Shown: positions 26,263 to 40,162 of the stretch, piece after piece
How positions within the stretch are numbered: position 1 is the first letter of the stretch
Layout: every line of letters starts with the position of its first letter
Origin: Paramecium tetraurelia
Lineage: Eukaryota > Ciliophora > Oligohymenophorea > Peniculida > Parameciidae
Direction: 5' to 3'
DNA length: 64,000 nucleotides
NCBI RefSeq assembly: GCF_000165425.1
Contig: NW_001799144.1
Coordinates: forward strand, 438,386-502,385
Notes under the pieces: generated by a model
Database searches by the model: none
Told to the model about the DNA's origin: nothing
The model's input: only the letters and a program-made list of their open reading frames with translations
Translations under genes and position numbers: made by a program

Positions 26263-26939
26263 TTAAGAAAATTGTGGTAATAAAAAGGCAGGATCAATCT
26301 CTGGTTTGTTTATTTCTAATTATAAATATTATTTATTACAAAGACAAGGAGAATTTTCTTCAATTAGTGGAACTATGCAATCTTTTGAAGATGGGTTAAG
26401 ACGATCCATAAAATATTATTTAAATTTTAATTAAGATTTGTATATCTGATTCAGATATAAGAATTTAATTTAATCATGTTTTATATTATTCAATTATTTC
26501 TTGTTTTTAATAAACAATTGCTACAGATATTATATAAAAAATAGCAAACACAATATCTTCCTAAAATTGTGCCCATCCAAATGACACGCTATCAGTTGTG
26601 ATAGCCATTTAAGATAAATTAATCATTTATTTTCATTTTTTGACACTTTTTCTTATATTTAGTTGTCCATTCCAAACTGGGGTGATAATTATATAAAATT
26701 CACATCTAATTTGAATATCTTATATAGAATATTTTGATTATGCTACTAAGAATAATTTTATTAATAAAACATATAGATTATATAATATAATTACGCAATG
26801 AAATTACAATAACAAAAAAAATTCCTTAAATCCAAATTTTTTTGTTTTTAAATAGACTATCAAAAATATTAGGAGATGATATTATATAGCTAAATGCAAA
26901 TTAATAAATGCGTAATTTATTTAATCATATATTTAATTA
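26263..26939. other. Divergent intergenic region with one tiny ORF
   Basis: 677 bp between the divergent Myb-like and giant cysteine-rich genes. A 50-codon minus-strand frame at 26474-26626 (MINLSQMAITTDSVSFGWAQ...) contains one hydrophobic segment, FAIFYIISVAIVY. That length is expected by chance with a single stop codon, so it is not called as a gene. No RNA gene seen. Confidence 0.4.
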
Positions 26940-29900
26940 ATGCCAATTTCTATAATTTTTATCCTTGTGGGATTGGTTGAGGTTTCAAATTCCTAATGGT
27001 AAAGTTAAAATAGTTTCTTAAACTATGATTAGAAATTCACTTAAAACACTGGATCAAATGCTTATATTTATTCAGGAAACTTTTTATTACCTTCAAGCTA
27101 AACTACTGCAAATTTTATCACTTGCACATCTCCTCCTACAAGCTACATTACTTTAAATTAAATATATCCATCTGCCTTAAATTATTATAATTACTAATTC
27201 AATGATTAGGATTGGATATCTATGGATTTTTATTTTCAGGGTACATGGTCTTCTGAAGATGTTAAATTTACCTTAGGATCATTTTCATACCCATACACCT
27301 ACAAATCCCCTACTACCTACACAATGTCAGCTGGTTTTTGTGATACTACTCGTTTTGAAGTTAAAACTGTGAATTTTACACTCTCCCTAACACAAGGTAC
27401 AACTTCAGGATAAATTACATTTACATCCTCTAATTCAAATTCAGGTTTAGTTTCGATTAGAAATGTCTATGTATCAAGATTATAATGTTATCCATCATGT
27501 ATTAAATGCACAGGTCCAAAATACAATTAATGTACATACTGCTATTATGGGATCCAAACAAACAATATTTGTCCATCTTGTCCATAAAATTAATACTATT
27601 GGAAGAACATAGGGTGCAGAGAAATTTGTGAGATATACTCTCCATTATATTAGAATGGATTTTGTTAGAGTTATCCAAGTAATTATTATAAATTAATATA
27701 CTTAGTTTCTCAACTAGATTATGGTTATATCACATCACCAGTCACTTAAACAGAAAATTTGAAATGGTAATAGATATATGACCCACTACATGTAGATACA
27801 ACTCCAACTATTATTACTTAATATCCATATACATATGGAGTATTTAAGTTTAATTCCGGAGTTTATAGATATTTCAATACATTGGCTTCTTATTCCTTTT
27901 ACACTTATTTGATTGGATTGAAAATAACAATTATGCTTTATAATGATATTCCAATTAATTGTGGAATATAGTTTAAGATTAACAATACTTACTATGGATC
28001 TATTTATAGAAATACTTCTGGAATTCAAACCCATAAATTCAAAATCTCTTAAACTTCTACTTATGGATCCTATTCAACTTATTCGTCAAATACAAGATAT
28101 GAATTAATTTCATATGTTGATATTCCAAAATATCCATTTCTATTTTCAGCAGTAGGAAATTATACGTAAATATTATTTATTAAACTTAGCGATGGCACAG
28201 CAGGATGGGGTATGTCTTAAGTCTAAACTACTTCAGGATATTGTTCTTAATATTGTACATTGTGTGAAGTATCATTTAAATGTAAGACTTGTTAAAGTGG
28301 TTTCTATTTTTATCGAGATGGTAGTTGCATAAGTAATTGCATGTCTCCTTATTAGAGATTAAGTGGTTCTTATTGCTATGATTATGATGATGAAACACCT
28401 TGTATTGTATAATATCATATATAGATTCTGAATATTTGATTTAAGAATATATAAATCAAGCAGCTGACCCAGGATAATATGCGTAATATACTTTAATCTC
28501 TCAAAATGGATTAAACTTTTTAAAAGGTTCAGATATCTATTTTTCATATTGGTAAGGATATAGAGTCTTTGGAGGACCTTTTGTATGGGCGTAGGCTAAA
28601 TTCTAAAGGGTTCATAATATAATAAATCCACATCACAGTGTTACTATTGCATTTTATATTTTATATGGACCTTCATTCCCTTCAGATGGGAAGTTTATAT
28701 ATACAATTGAAAGTAATGCACCAGTCACTAAATCAAGTGCAAGTTCTACTAATTCATATTCTGATAGTTCAAAATCTGATAAAGTATATGAAAAAATCCT
28801 TCATAATACAAATACATTAACAATAACTTGGGAATGCTTTGGTCCAAATAATGAACCAATCAAGGCATATTGTGGAATCTAAAATTATTACATTGCTGTA
28901 CATAATTGCTAACCTTATTGTTTATAATGTTCAGATTAATCAACATGTACTTTATGGAACAGCACTTATGATTCTAACATAGTTAAATTTTCTTAAGCAG
29001 AATGCTAGAGTAATCAATATTATGATAAAGAATCTGTTAGATGTTAAACTTGTCCATCATCCTGTTTAACTTGTTCATCCAAACTAGATTGTTAAACATG
29101 TTAATCAACTTATACCTAATCTAAATTAGGATGTACTTGCACAATACATTAATATGAAGATTCAAATTAATGTTTTGATTGTCCTATTGAGTGTAATTAA
29201 TGTTTAACTTTCACTTACTGTATAGAATGCTTAATTACTAATAATAGACAATTATCCAATGGATAATGCGATTGTATTGATGGATATTATCCAATTGTGT
29301 CAAATCCTTAATGTTAGCTATGTCATTTAATTTTGTAAAACTTGTATAGGGCCCACTTCTGATGAATGTTTAACTTGCAATGATATTACTAATATTGAAA
29401 AAGTAGGATCAACGTGTAGATGTCCAGCAGGATCTTATTATTAGGATGCAACAAGAAATTGTTTGTTTTGTCATTCATCATGCTTAACTTGCTTTAGAAC
29501 CACAATTGATGGCTGTTTAACATGTAATTCTACTTTAAATAGATTATTAAAAGGGTTAAAATGTGTTTGTGCACCTGGTTATTATGAATAAAGTAATTTT
29601 TGTACAAGTATATTTAATAATCATATTATAGATTGTCCAATTACAGAAGATCCATCTCTTAGTGAATGTTATAAATTGTGTAATAATAATTAGTTGATAT
29701 GGCATACAATAACTTGTAGTTCTTGTGATACTGGATTTCAATTAGTATCTGGAGAATGTCAACCTATTTGTGGAGATTTATAAATCAAAGGATATGAATA
29801 ATGTGAAGATAATAATACACTCCTTAATGACTTATGCTATAATTGTTAATTTTAATGTCCAGCTCATTGTTTAACTTGCGATTCATTAACTACTTTACCT

Positions 29901-32900
29901 TGTCCTGATGTTTGTGGGGATGGAATCATTTCAGGAGTAGAGGAATGTGAAGATGGTAATACCATTTAATATGATGGATGTTTTAATTGTAAATATTAAT
30001 GCTAACCTTAATGTACAAAGTGTATAAAAGGACAGTGTTTTGAGTGTGCAACTGGAGGTTGGTTTATTGATCCATTAATTACTCCTTGGTAATGCAAAGT
30101 TCGATGCGGAGATTAATTGATATCTGGAGATGAATAATGCGATGATGGAAACACTTCTGATACTGATGGATGCAAAGATTGTAAGTACTTCTGCAGAATT
30201 GGTTGTTCATCTTGTGATTATACAACCAACACATGCTTAAGTTGTGCACTCCCTGGGTTTGTTCCTAAATCTTACTATTGTTAAAATGTATGTGGAGATG
30301 GCTTAGTTGTAGTAGATCCTAATGGATTTTTCTAAGAGCAATGTGATGATGGCAATACAATTAATTATGATGGTTGCAGTAGCTCTTGTTAATTTTAGTG
30401 TTAGCCAACAACTATTTGCACAAGTTGTGTAAATAATAGATGTGAAATATGCGCTACTGGATATTATCTTTCTGATAAAAAAGTATGTATACCAATTTGT
30501 GGAGATGCTTTGATTGTGGTTGGTGAATAATGTGAGAATTCTTCTATATTACCATATAAAGGGTGTAATAATTGCTAAGCGAAATGTTAATCTTCTTGTC
30601 TCAATTGTAGTACTTCTGGACTTGGTTGTTAATAATGTAAAAGTGGTTACAATAGAATTGATAATTTATGTTATTCAATTTGTGGTGATAAAATAATAAC
30701 TGAAGATGAATAATGTGATGATGGCAATTTGATTATTGGAGACGGATGCCATCTTTGTCAATTTAATTGTTAGGACTCATGTCTTTATTGTCTTTAAGGA
30801 ATCTGTTATGATTGTTAAGAAGGTTATTAATTAATATAATCTAAATGTTACTCTATATGTGGAGATGGGCTATAGAAAAATAATGAGTAATGCGAATTTA
30901 ACACTTCATTACAGATTTATCAAAATTGTTAATCTTGTAAATATATTTGTGATTTGAATTGCTTATTGTGTTAATTTGGTATATGTTACCAATGTAATGA
31001 CGGATATGAATTATCCTCAAACAAATAATATTGTGTTAACTCTCTATAATATAATTTAATGATAATAGAAAACTGTCTTATATAAATTGGGAATATTTGT
31101 ATTTAATGCGAAGATTATGCCTACTTTGAAAAGGCTGAGTAGAAGTGTAATTTAATAGTAGCACCATTGAGTTTTTGTCAATATTAACTTAAATTATCTC
31201 CAGATTTATATTGTAGTTATTGTTTTGATTATTGTACATCTTGTAATGAAAATAATTGTATAGATTGCCAAAATGGTTATTATTTAGATGAAAATTTTTC
31301 TTGTATTTCATTTTGTGGGGATGGAATATTAGCACATGATGAACAATGTGAAATTTTTAATAAAAATTGCTTAAGTTGCATGTTTGATGCTCCAAAATTA
31401 TGTGAGCTATATTTTGAAGATCAATGTTTTGAATGTGAAAATGGGTATATTTTTAATTAGTACAATAATGCTTGTGAATCTTAGTGTGGAGATGGAATAA
31501 TTGTCCATGATGAAGACTGTGAAGATAATAATTACATCGAATTTGATGGTTGTTATTATTGTTAATATTCTTGCAGTTAATACTGTATAAATTGCCTCAA
31601 AGGAGTATGCTAATAATGTGATCGACATCATCTACTTAGAGATGGATTTTGTTATGGAAAACAAAATGAAATTGATGTATTTCCAGAATGTTAATTTAAC
31701 TTAAATGGAGAATGTTTAATTTGTGAGGAAGACTTTTAATTAAATGAGTATGGAGATTGTGTTCCAAAATGTTCTGAAAGCTGCATTCATTGTTATAATG
31801 GTTAATGCTTTGAATGTGCAGAATAATATGAACTTTATAATGATACATGCTTGTTAATTTAGCAATGTTAAATAGGATTGCATTTAAGTTAAGAGTTATA
31901 AATTTGTTAATCTTCATGTGGTGACGGATATGTAACTGGATGGGAAGAATGTGATGATTAAAATATGGAACAATTTGACGGTTGCTATTAGTGCAAGTAT
32001 GAATGTGATGATAATTGTATCGAATGCATATATGCTGAATGCTTTCTATGCTCTTAAGAATTTAATTTAGTCGAGAATAAATGCTTATCAAAATGTGAAG
32101 ACACATGCCTTAATTGTGTTTAAGGAGTATGTTAGTTATGCAGTAGTGGATATTTCTTAAATGAATATTTCATTTGCGTAAAAATAGACTGTGAATACGA
32201 TTTTAGTTGTACTTCACATTGTGGAAATGGCATAATAGAGGATATGGAATAGTGTGATGATTAGAATCTATTTAATGATGATGGTTGTAACAATAATTGT
32301 GAATAAACTTGTGATGTTAATTGTACAAGTTGTATTGATGGCGTTTGTTTTGAATGTAAAGAAGGGTGGAAATTGGGCTTATTCTTTTGTGATCCAATTT
32401 GTGGAGATTTAATTGTTGTGGGAAATGAAGAATGCGATGACGGAAATTAGAGTAATTTTGATGGGTGTTTCTAATGTAAATACCAATGTTCTCAGCATTG
32501 TGAAATTTGCTTGAATGGAATATGTCAATCTTGTTAACTTAATTACCAATTGGATTAATTAAGTAATTCTTGCAAACCAATTCAACCCTTGCTTACAATT
32601 AATGAATAGCCTAATTGTAAAATATTAAATAATAACAAATGCATATTTTGTTAACATGGATATCTTGATTCATTTACCAACACATGTATAATTGATTATA
32701 ATATGAATAAATGCTCTAAAAATTGTAAAAAATGTGTGCTTTCCAAATGTTTAGAATGTGAATTTGGATATTATGGTAATAATTGTATGCCTAAATGTGG
32801 AGATGGTATTATTGTTTAGGAAGAGGAATGTGACGACAGAAGTGAATTCTAATTAGATACTTGTTTAAATTGTAAATTCTAGTGTCCTCAATATTGTAAG

Positions 32901-35513
32901 TCCTGTGCTTATGGAGTTTGTACTAATTGCATTTCAGGGTTCTATTTGGATATTGTAAGTAATTCATGTAACTCTGTTTGCGGCGACAAGATACGAGCAA
33001 GGGATGAAGTTTGCGATGATGGCAATGAATTGAAATATGATGGTTGTTATTAGTGTAAATATTAATGCCAAATGGAGTGTTTAGATTGCTAATTTGGAAA
33101 GTGTACGTAATGTGAACCACCTTTAATACTCGTACCATCAAAAAGTATGTGTGAAGAACGAAAATCATGTAAAGGTCTAATAGGATTGTATTATGATAAT
33201 TATAGTAATGATTGTTTGCCACAATGTGGGGATGGTATTGTTGTTGGCCTTGAATAATGTGAGGATTAGAATAATATTCCTTATGACGGATGCTACGAAT
33301 GCCAATATTAATGTCATAAAATGTGCTCTAATTGCCAAAAAGGATTATGTTTTGAATGTAAAAATGGATATCATTTAAATGGCCAGTAATGTATAACAAA
33401 GTGTGGAGATGGTATTAAAATTGGAGATGAATTATGTGATGATCAAAATGATGTTGTTAGAGATGGTTGTACTTTTTGCAAAGTTGATCCTTTGTATAAA
33501 TGTGAGGAAGATTAAAGCCTATTAACCTTTTGTTACAGATGCTAAGACAATTGCGAGGAGTGCATATATAACTTGGATATGGTAGAATGCAAGCGTTGCA
33601 AGACTGGATATTTCCTTAAGGATAATACTTGTAATTCATGTTCGGAAAAGTGCGAGGAGTGCGTCAATACTCCAAACAACTGCACAGTGTGCTCAACTGA
33701 TGGTTGTACAAAATGTGATAATATATCTGGGTTTTATCTGGATAGAAAACTAAAATCATGTGTTACAAAATGTGGAGATAATATCCTCGCAGGAAGTGAA
33801 TAATGCGATGACGGAAATAAAATCGATAAAGACGGATGCAACTCTAGATGTGAAATTGAAAAAGAATTCATTTGCAAAGAGAGCAGCTGCTATGTACCAC
33901 CTGAGAAATAAATTGGTTTGTAATATACCAACTCAACTACTGCTAGTGATTTCGATTTAATATTTAAGGATCTCAAGATAGATGGTGTTTGTGAGAAATT
34001 GAAAATTTGGATAGAAGAATTTTAACCTAATGAATTCAAGTATGAAGTTTCAATAAAAGAAGGTGAAAACTCAAAAACATAAGCTAAGTGTGAAATCAAA
34101 TTTAATTTCTTTAAAACCATTATGGAATACAATCTTATACATTTAATAGTACCATTAAAGGAAAATATCACAAGAGTTCTTGAAGAAGAAACTAGAGAGA
34201 TTATTATTACACCAAGAAGATTAATTTATTATAATCAAGATCAAAAGGATCAAGCTTAAAGTGTAGTAGCTGCATCATCAACCTTAACTTTTCTCCTATA
34301 ATTAATTGGGCCTTTAACAATTATTCTCGGAGGATTCAATTTTTTTTGGACAATTTTGGATATATTGACTTGGATTAATAATTTTTATTTTCTAAATGTG
34401 GATTACCCTTTGAATGTTAAGTTATTATTCAATTAATTTCAATGGGGTGATGTGATTAATATCCCTGATGTTTTCACATTAAATTCACCAGATGATCCAT
34501 ATTATTTTGAAGCACCTCCAAAATTTACTGAAAAAGATGTCAATCCATTGTTTTTAAATAACATTTAATTATTTAGTGGGTTAATTTCGCTAGCAATTTT
34601 GGGTTATTTTATTTCAATTTGCATTGTGTCATTTTTATAAAGTAAATATTTATAGAATAACATGAAAATACATAAAATAGAAATATTTTCAGTCAGCGAG
34701 ATGAATAAGAGTCTTGAGATGATGTCACCACAAAAATCGCAAATGAAACAAATTAATTTAAAAAGTTAAAAGATGCCCTATATTATAAATCACGTATATA
34801 ATGAAATTCTATGGTTTAAAGAGAATTTTAGAGCAAAGTTACTTTAAATTATAGGATTGGTGTTTTTGGATATTTGCTTAGCTTGTGTTCTTTAATTATA
34901 ATATAAAGCAAATGAAGAGTACGTAATAATAAAATTAAATATTGTTTTGGCTATTATTGGAGTTATTTTTATATTGATAGTGTTTAAAATGTACTCTTTT
35001 GTTTGTTCCTAACATGAGATTTTGTATGAGAGCAAAATGTTTTAGAATTATTATTCATCCTTATATGAAGGTATCGATACAAAAAAGATATTGGCTAGAA
35101 ATTATTGTTATGTCAATTTAATGAGAAAAGCCTTTTTTATATTTTTTACAGTGTACTTTTATTAAGTGCCATTGTTATAGACGTCATTATGTTGTTTAAT
35201 TTGCTTTTTGAATTTAGCTTTGATTTTGTATTAGAATCCATTTGAAAGTAGAAGTGTGCTTATATAATCATCAATACCTGATTTTTGTATATTTATTATA
35301 ATTTTTATTACTGTTTTGTTGGCTATTCACGATGTAAGCAATATATTTTCATTTGATCAAAAGTATTTTATAGGATGGATAATCTTATTTTTTATTGGGT
35401 TCTCAATATTCGTCTAGATGATCTTTTTGTTTTAATAGTTTTATAGTAATTTGAAGGAGAGAGTGATATAATTGAAGGATTATTTGTGTAAATAACCAAG
35501 TAAAAAAATTTGA
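26940..35513 (+). CDS. Giant cysteine-rich membrane protein with ~17 DUF4215-type repeats
   Basis: About 2840 residues. Signal peptide MPISIIFILVGLVEVSNS; a beta-rich domain; furin-like CxxC arrays; then roughly 17 copies (29760-33860) of CGDG-x-EECDDGN-x-DGC, the Myxococcus cysteine-rich (DUF4215) repeat, separated by C-rich 'C.NC..GVC..C' units; finally eight or more membrane helices (34280-35450), among them LIGPLTIILGGFNFFWTIL. Introns at 28166-28189 (24 nt) and 28402-28424 (23 nt). Exons sum to a multiple of three plus one: the frame must shift by one base near the T run 29331-29334, where CHLI-C-KTC is broken. Probably a surface receptor or adhesin; function unknown. Paralogue at 1-1299. 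Confidence 0.88.
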
Positions 35514-35614
35514 TTTTGAATGTTGTGTAATTATTTAAATAAGAAATATATATATATATGTATAAAGACAAAGAGAAATATAACAAATTTAAATTGATTC
35601 TTTATATAATACTC
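35514..35614. other. Convergent intergenic spacer
   Basis: A 101-bp AT-rich spacer, with an alternating TA run near 35548, between the 3' ends of two converging genes. It presumably contains both polyadenylation regions. Confidence 0.5.
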
Positions 35615-36765
35615 TCATTACTTGAGTGTTTCTGGAGCATTACCAACTTTGACAACACATCTGTATTTGGGTCTTCCATTCAACAATTTGTCATAGGCAC
35701 CTTTGAAATTTTCAAACTCGAATTACTCGCAAGTAGGGTAGATCTTGTGCTTATTGACAAACTCAAGCATTTCGTAATTTTCCTAAGGGTCTTAATATTA
35801 AATATACTTGTCTTGATCCAACAAGAGATCCAACAAAGGAAATTTATCTTACAACCAATGCGAAAAATGGTAATTAGAGTTCAACCTTTGTGAGTGCTGG
35901 GATACCAACCATCACAAAATCACCTCCACTTTTGATTAGGTTTGTGTAAGCTATGAATTCATCAACTGTATTAGCACTGGCACAACTCAAAATCATATCA
36001 AAGGTTCCATTTGCCTTAGCCATCTATTCTTGATTCTTTGTGCAAATGAAATCAGTAGCACCATATGCTCTTGCCTCTTCTTCCTTATCTGCTGATGTAG
36101 AAATGGCTGTTGTTCTCATGCCCAAAGCAGCAGAGAATTTGATTGCTAAATGTCCAAGACCACCGATACCGAGGATACCAACATTTTTGTTGGCTCCAAA
36201 GTGTCTCTTGAGTGGAGCATAGACTGTAATACCTGCGCATAAAAGAGGAGGTGCAAGATGTTGAGGAATTGTGTTGGGAATTGGGAATGCCCATTTTGCT
36301 GGCAATTAGACATGAGTAGCAAATCCACCAAACTTGGGGATTGGAATCAAATGCTCATTTCCAACTTGTCCACACAATTAATCATTTCCTACAATACATT
36401 ATTTGCATTTTCCACAACTATCTCTGATAAATCCTGCTCCAACCAGGTCACCAATTTAAAATTGAGTGACTTAGTCTCCTCTTTATACTACATGACCTAA
36501 TATTTCATGTCCTGGAACACTTGGATAGCTAATTGGGAACCAATCTTAATTAACAAGATGACCTTAAAAATAAATCATTCTATTTACAATCTGTGTAGCA
36601 TAAACCAAAATATGTCTATTGAATTCTAACTTCATCTGGTCTGATGGGAGGGAATTAAAATGGATAGAGGACAGCCTCTGTATTTGGACCCTCAAAAGAC
36701 CATGCAAATGCTTCAGCTTAATCTTTGCTTACTAATTTATAAAGACTGTGTTCCTTTGTTGCCAT
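35615..36765 (-). CDS. Zinc-dependent alcohol dehydrogenase (cinnamyl-alcohol dehydrogenase type)
   Basis: 366 residues of the medium-chain dehydrogenase/reductase family, which oxidise alcohols or reduce aldehydes with NADP(H). Visible features: YTDCH and VPGHEILG (catalytic zinc and proton relay), the four-cysteine structural-zinc loop CGKCKQCIVGNDQLC, the third zinc ligand in LLCAGITVYAPL, and the nucleotide-binding GIGGLGHLAIKF. Two introns: 36563-36587 (25 nt, acceptor AAG) restores YTDC|HLVNQDW, and 35783-35807 (25 nt, TAG) restores GSRQ|ENYEML; total 367 codons. The start lies 66 bp from the divergent start of the next gene. Confidence 0.94.
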
Positions 36766-36831
36766 TAAATTATATTTATTTATCTTTCCTCATCAAATAC
36801 ACTTGTCTTCATAAATATTCTCAATCCACTC

Positions 36832-39313
36832 ATGAATCACCGACTCTTATCAAATCAGAATTTAGAAATTTCTATATAATATTTTATAAAACAAATAGAT
36901 GACAACTAAATCAGTTCATTCAACAACATCCTTAAAATCGATTAGATTTCTGAAATACTTTAAAATTTTTCAAAATTTAAGCATTTATTTTCGGAAATTG
37001 AAAACTTAATTCAAAATTCAATGATTTCAATCGAAATACTCCTGAATTAATTAGGCTGCTTGATTTTCATTGAGATTTTTCACTTTCAAATAAATCCAAA
37101 AGTAGCTTTCTTAATTCTGCTCAAATATGATGAAGTATCACAATAAAATTAAATATGTTATATATAATGTTATTTATAATATCAAATGAAGCTTGGAATA
37201 TATGAAGTTGGGATCATTCCATAGTCTGTTAAATAATAATATTTAGAACTGTAAGCATTTTCTTAATGGCAATATCTGGGAAAAAATACATTGTCTACAG
37301 TTTTGATTTCACTTTTAGATTATTTTATTGCATATGACAAATATTAAGCAATAGAAAATTTGGCTAAACCTAAAAGCAGTTATCAAAATGCATATAATAT
37401 TAAGATTTCTTAATTTATTTATAGTCTGCTGAGCAAGAAAATAACTCCAAAAGAATTTTTCACATAGCTAAAACTGTTTGATAGTTCTAATGATAGAGGA
37501 GGAAATTTATTGGAAGAGTTTTGTTATTTGTAAGGTTTAAAAAAGATTCCGAATAATTTAAATTTACTAATTCAAAGTATTGCCAACTTTTTTTCCATTT
37601 CTATAAATTTCATTAGACAGAACATTATAGGTAATTCTAGTAAATCTAAAATATTGATTCTTTAATCTGCAGATGGTCATTTTTTAATTAAATAAAGCAG
37701 TCCCTTGATTTAATATATAAACCCACGCTAATAAATATGTCAAATGTGTTCGATGAGATACGATGACTATTTTATCACTTAATGCCTACATATATGTTGC
37801 AATAAATGTTTAAATGATAAAATAAAGAAGACAAATTAATAACTTTTTATAGTATGCTCTAATACTTGCATGTAAAAAATACATATAAAAGATGTTCAAC
37901 AATATTTAAGTAAGGAACTCAATACTTAAAAGTAGCAACAAGAATATTCAATTAACTTAACAAAATCATAATAGTTCACCACTAATGACAACTCAAAATC
38001 CAACCCAAATAATCCTGGAGTTGAAAATTAAAAGATAAATTCAGTTTATTGTAACAACTTTATTGATTCAAGATAATAATAATAATAGAAATGTAATTAT
38101 TGTTAATAATCTAATGCTAACAACAAATTCTTTATTAATAATTCATGTGGCCATAAATTTTGCACTGATTGTTTCAAAAGAAAAGTCATGACTAAAACTT
38201 AATAATGCCCAGTAAAAGATTGTTATAGATATGTTGATCTATAATTATATTAATAAAGAGTCTAGCTAGAATAGGAAGCTACTTAAAACTAACAGCCTAA
38301 TTATCCATAAAATTAACAGCCTAATTATCCATAAAATTAACAACCTATTTAACCATAAAATTAACAGTTTGCTAGGTGTAGTAAATGTAAGAGCGAATAC
38401 AGCTTGAATAGTTTATATAAAGACAAAAGATGCATCCATTTTACCTGCTTCTCCTGCATTCAGGTGCAGGTTCAAAAGTTGCTTTAGAATCAACCAAATT
38501 AAATTATTATTACATGTCCTTCATGTAATAATATATATGGAGGAGAGTTTGAAAAATTTTATGACTAATCGCAACTACGTTTGGTAGAAGAGAGAATTAA
38601 ATATGACGAAAAATTTCAGAAGGAAGATAAGGAAAGGGAAATTAAAGAAAAATAATAATAGCAAAAACTTCAATAATAGTAGTAAGAAGAGCTATTGCTA
38701 TAACAATAATCACCATAGAAGAAAGTTGAGAAGTATCCCTATGGAGGCAACGATACTCAAAAATAATAATCATAAATATAATCGCAAAATGATAAATAAA
38801 ATAATTCATCATCGGTCAAAGACCTTGTAGAATAAAAACAACCTATTAAAATCAAGGAAGGGTTAAATTAGCAAGAATAAGGAGAATGCACTATGTGTTT
38901 TACACAATTTTCAGAATTTAATTTAAGATAAGACATTGATTGTTAATACCATGCTATAGGGGTTTGTTGTAGGACGAACTGTGACAGATGTCCATAGTGT
39001 GAAGCAAAGAATGCAAATCCTAGGAGTATTAGAATAAAACGTATTAATTAAAACATTATTAGCAAAATTGGCTTTATAAACATTCACCTAAAAAGTGGAA
39101 TTTTTAACCTCGTCCAATATCTATAACTCCTCAATCAAGCAATATAATTACGGAAATGCAGATGATTACTCAAGATTAAATTCTCGATTTAATGTAGTGT
39201 AAAGTCAAATAAAATCCTAATAACGAAATAGCACTATGGACAATAACCTTTTCAGAAGTTAGGGTTTATAAAGTAATGTAGTAAGTGTTTATGGGGCAGG
39301 ATACAAATATTGA
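36832..39313 (+). CDS. RING-like zinc-finger protein with inactive otubain-like domain
   Basis: 819 residues; one 22-nt intron at 39041-39062 gives 820 codons. Residues ~130-290 follow the otubain (peptidase C65) pattern: helix YQNAYNIKISQFIYSLLS, EEFCYLQGLKKIPNNLNLLI, SISINFIRQN and the histidine box SADGHFLIK (His at 37678). The catalytic box DGNCF reads GKNTL (37279-37293), so the cysteine is replaced by threonine. Three C3HC4-like zinc clusters follow (CNYC...CGHKFCTDC...CPVKDC; CSKC...CIHFTCFSC...CPSC; CTMCF...CDRCPQC) with Q-rich linkers. Start at 36832 is the longest in frame; 37021 is an alternative. Likely a ubiquitin-binding or ligase protein, not a protease. Confidence 0.7.
38289..38364 (+). 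repeat. 24-nt tandem repeat encoding NYPQNQQP
   Basis: Three copies, the third diverged, of a 24-bp unit inside the RING-like gene. Each encodes NYPQNQQP with several Q codons being TAA. The unit is a multiple of three, so copy-number change keeps the frame. Confidence 0.8.
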
Positions 39314-39530
39314 ATTTGTGAATTAATTTATGAATTAGTTTTGATGTTAATAAAATTAAATAAAAAAATAATCGATTGTTTTTAGTAATTAAGTTTATAT
39401 AATTTGGATTACTATTTAGATTTTTATTAGTTTAAAGATTTAACATCTATTGACTAACAAGTAGATTACAAACAAATGTGTTACCTGGTAATATAAGTTT
39501 GATCTAGTTATTTTTACTTAAATTTATTAA

Positions 39531-40162
39531 ATGCAAAATGGATTTTTATCTAATTATGTTAGTCTTAAATTACATTTATATAATTTATCTAAATATTCTG
39601 TCTTCAATTTTATTTTCATTTATTAAATTAGCAACCTTTTGAAAGTAATTATAAAGGAGATTATAAATCAAATGTTTACTAAGAAATAGTTTTCCAGGCT
39701 AAGTATTAATATTTTAGATTAGAAATGTGTAATATTCTGACAGTAGTTTCTTTAATAATAGAGATTTTGATTAAATTTTCCTCCAAATCTTTGCTTAACT
39801 TGTTTTCCTTATTCGAAAGAGTTTATATATTAGGAAGACTCCTGAGACTTATGAGACGGACTTTAGCTATTGTTAAAGCCAAAAGTTTTTGTAAATTAGT
39901 CAATTTATAACATAATGTCTCAGCTAATCTATTAGATATAGAAATGAGAATGAGATCAATCTAAATTTAAGGCATAGGTATCAGCTCTGGTTTCATAGAT
40001 ATTACTTTTAACAACATTTATCCCATTCTCTAAAATGCATTAATTACTTAAGATAAGTTAAAACCACAATAAATCCCTTTATTGAGTTGCACTTGGCCAT
40101 AACCTTATTTGATGGAATTAAATTGTAATTATTGTAACTTGATCCAAATTAATCAACTTTGA
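39531..40162 (+). CDS. Hypothetical protein
   Basis: 199 residues from two exons; the 32-nt intron 39600-39631 (GTC...TAG) joins MQNGFLSNYVSLKLHLYNLS to QPFESNYKGDYKSNVYQEIV in phase and gives 200 codons. A hydrophobic helix (CNILTVVSLIIEILIKF) is followed by a basic stretch FERVYILGRLLRLMRRTLAI and a C-terminus with several cysteines (LSCTWPQP, CNYCNL). No family recognised. It follows the RING-like gene by 217 bp on the same strand. Confidence 0.58.

Noticed and set aside
26474-26626. 50-residue single-helix membrane microprotein on minus
   Set aside because: Attractive hydrophobic segment, but the length is below the chance mean for this code and there is no conservation to support it.
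26957-27040. Intron near the start of the giant cysteine-rich gene
   Set aside because: The first exon reads straight through in frame from MPISIIF to the conserved region, and the paralogue does the same, so no intron is needed.
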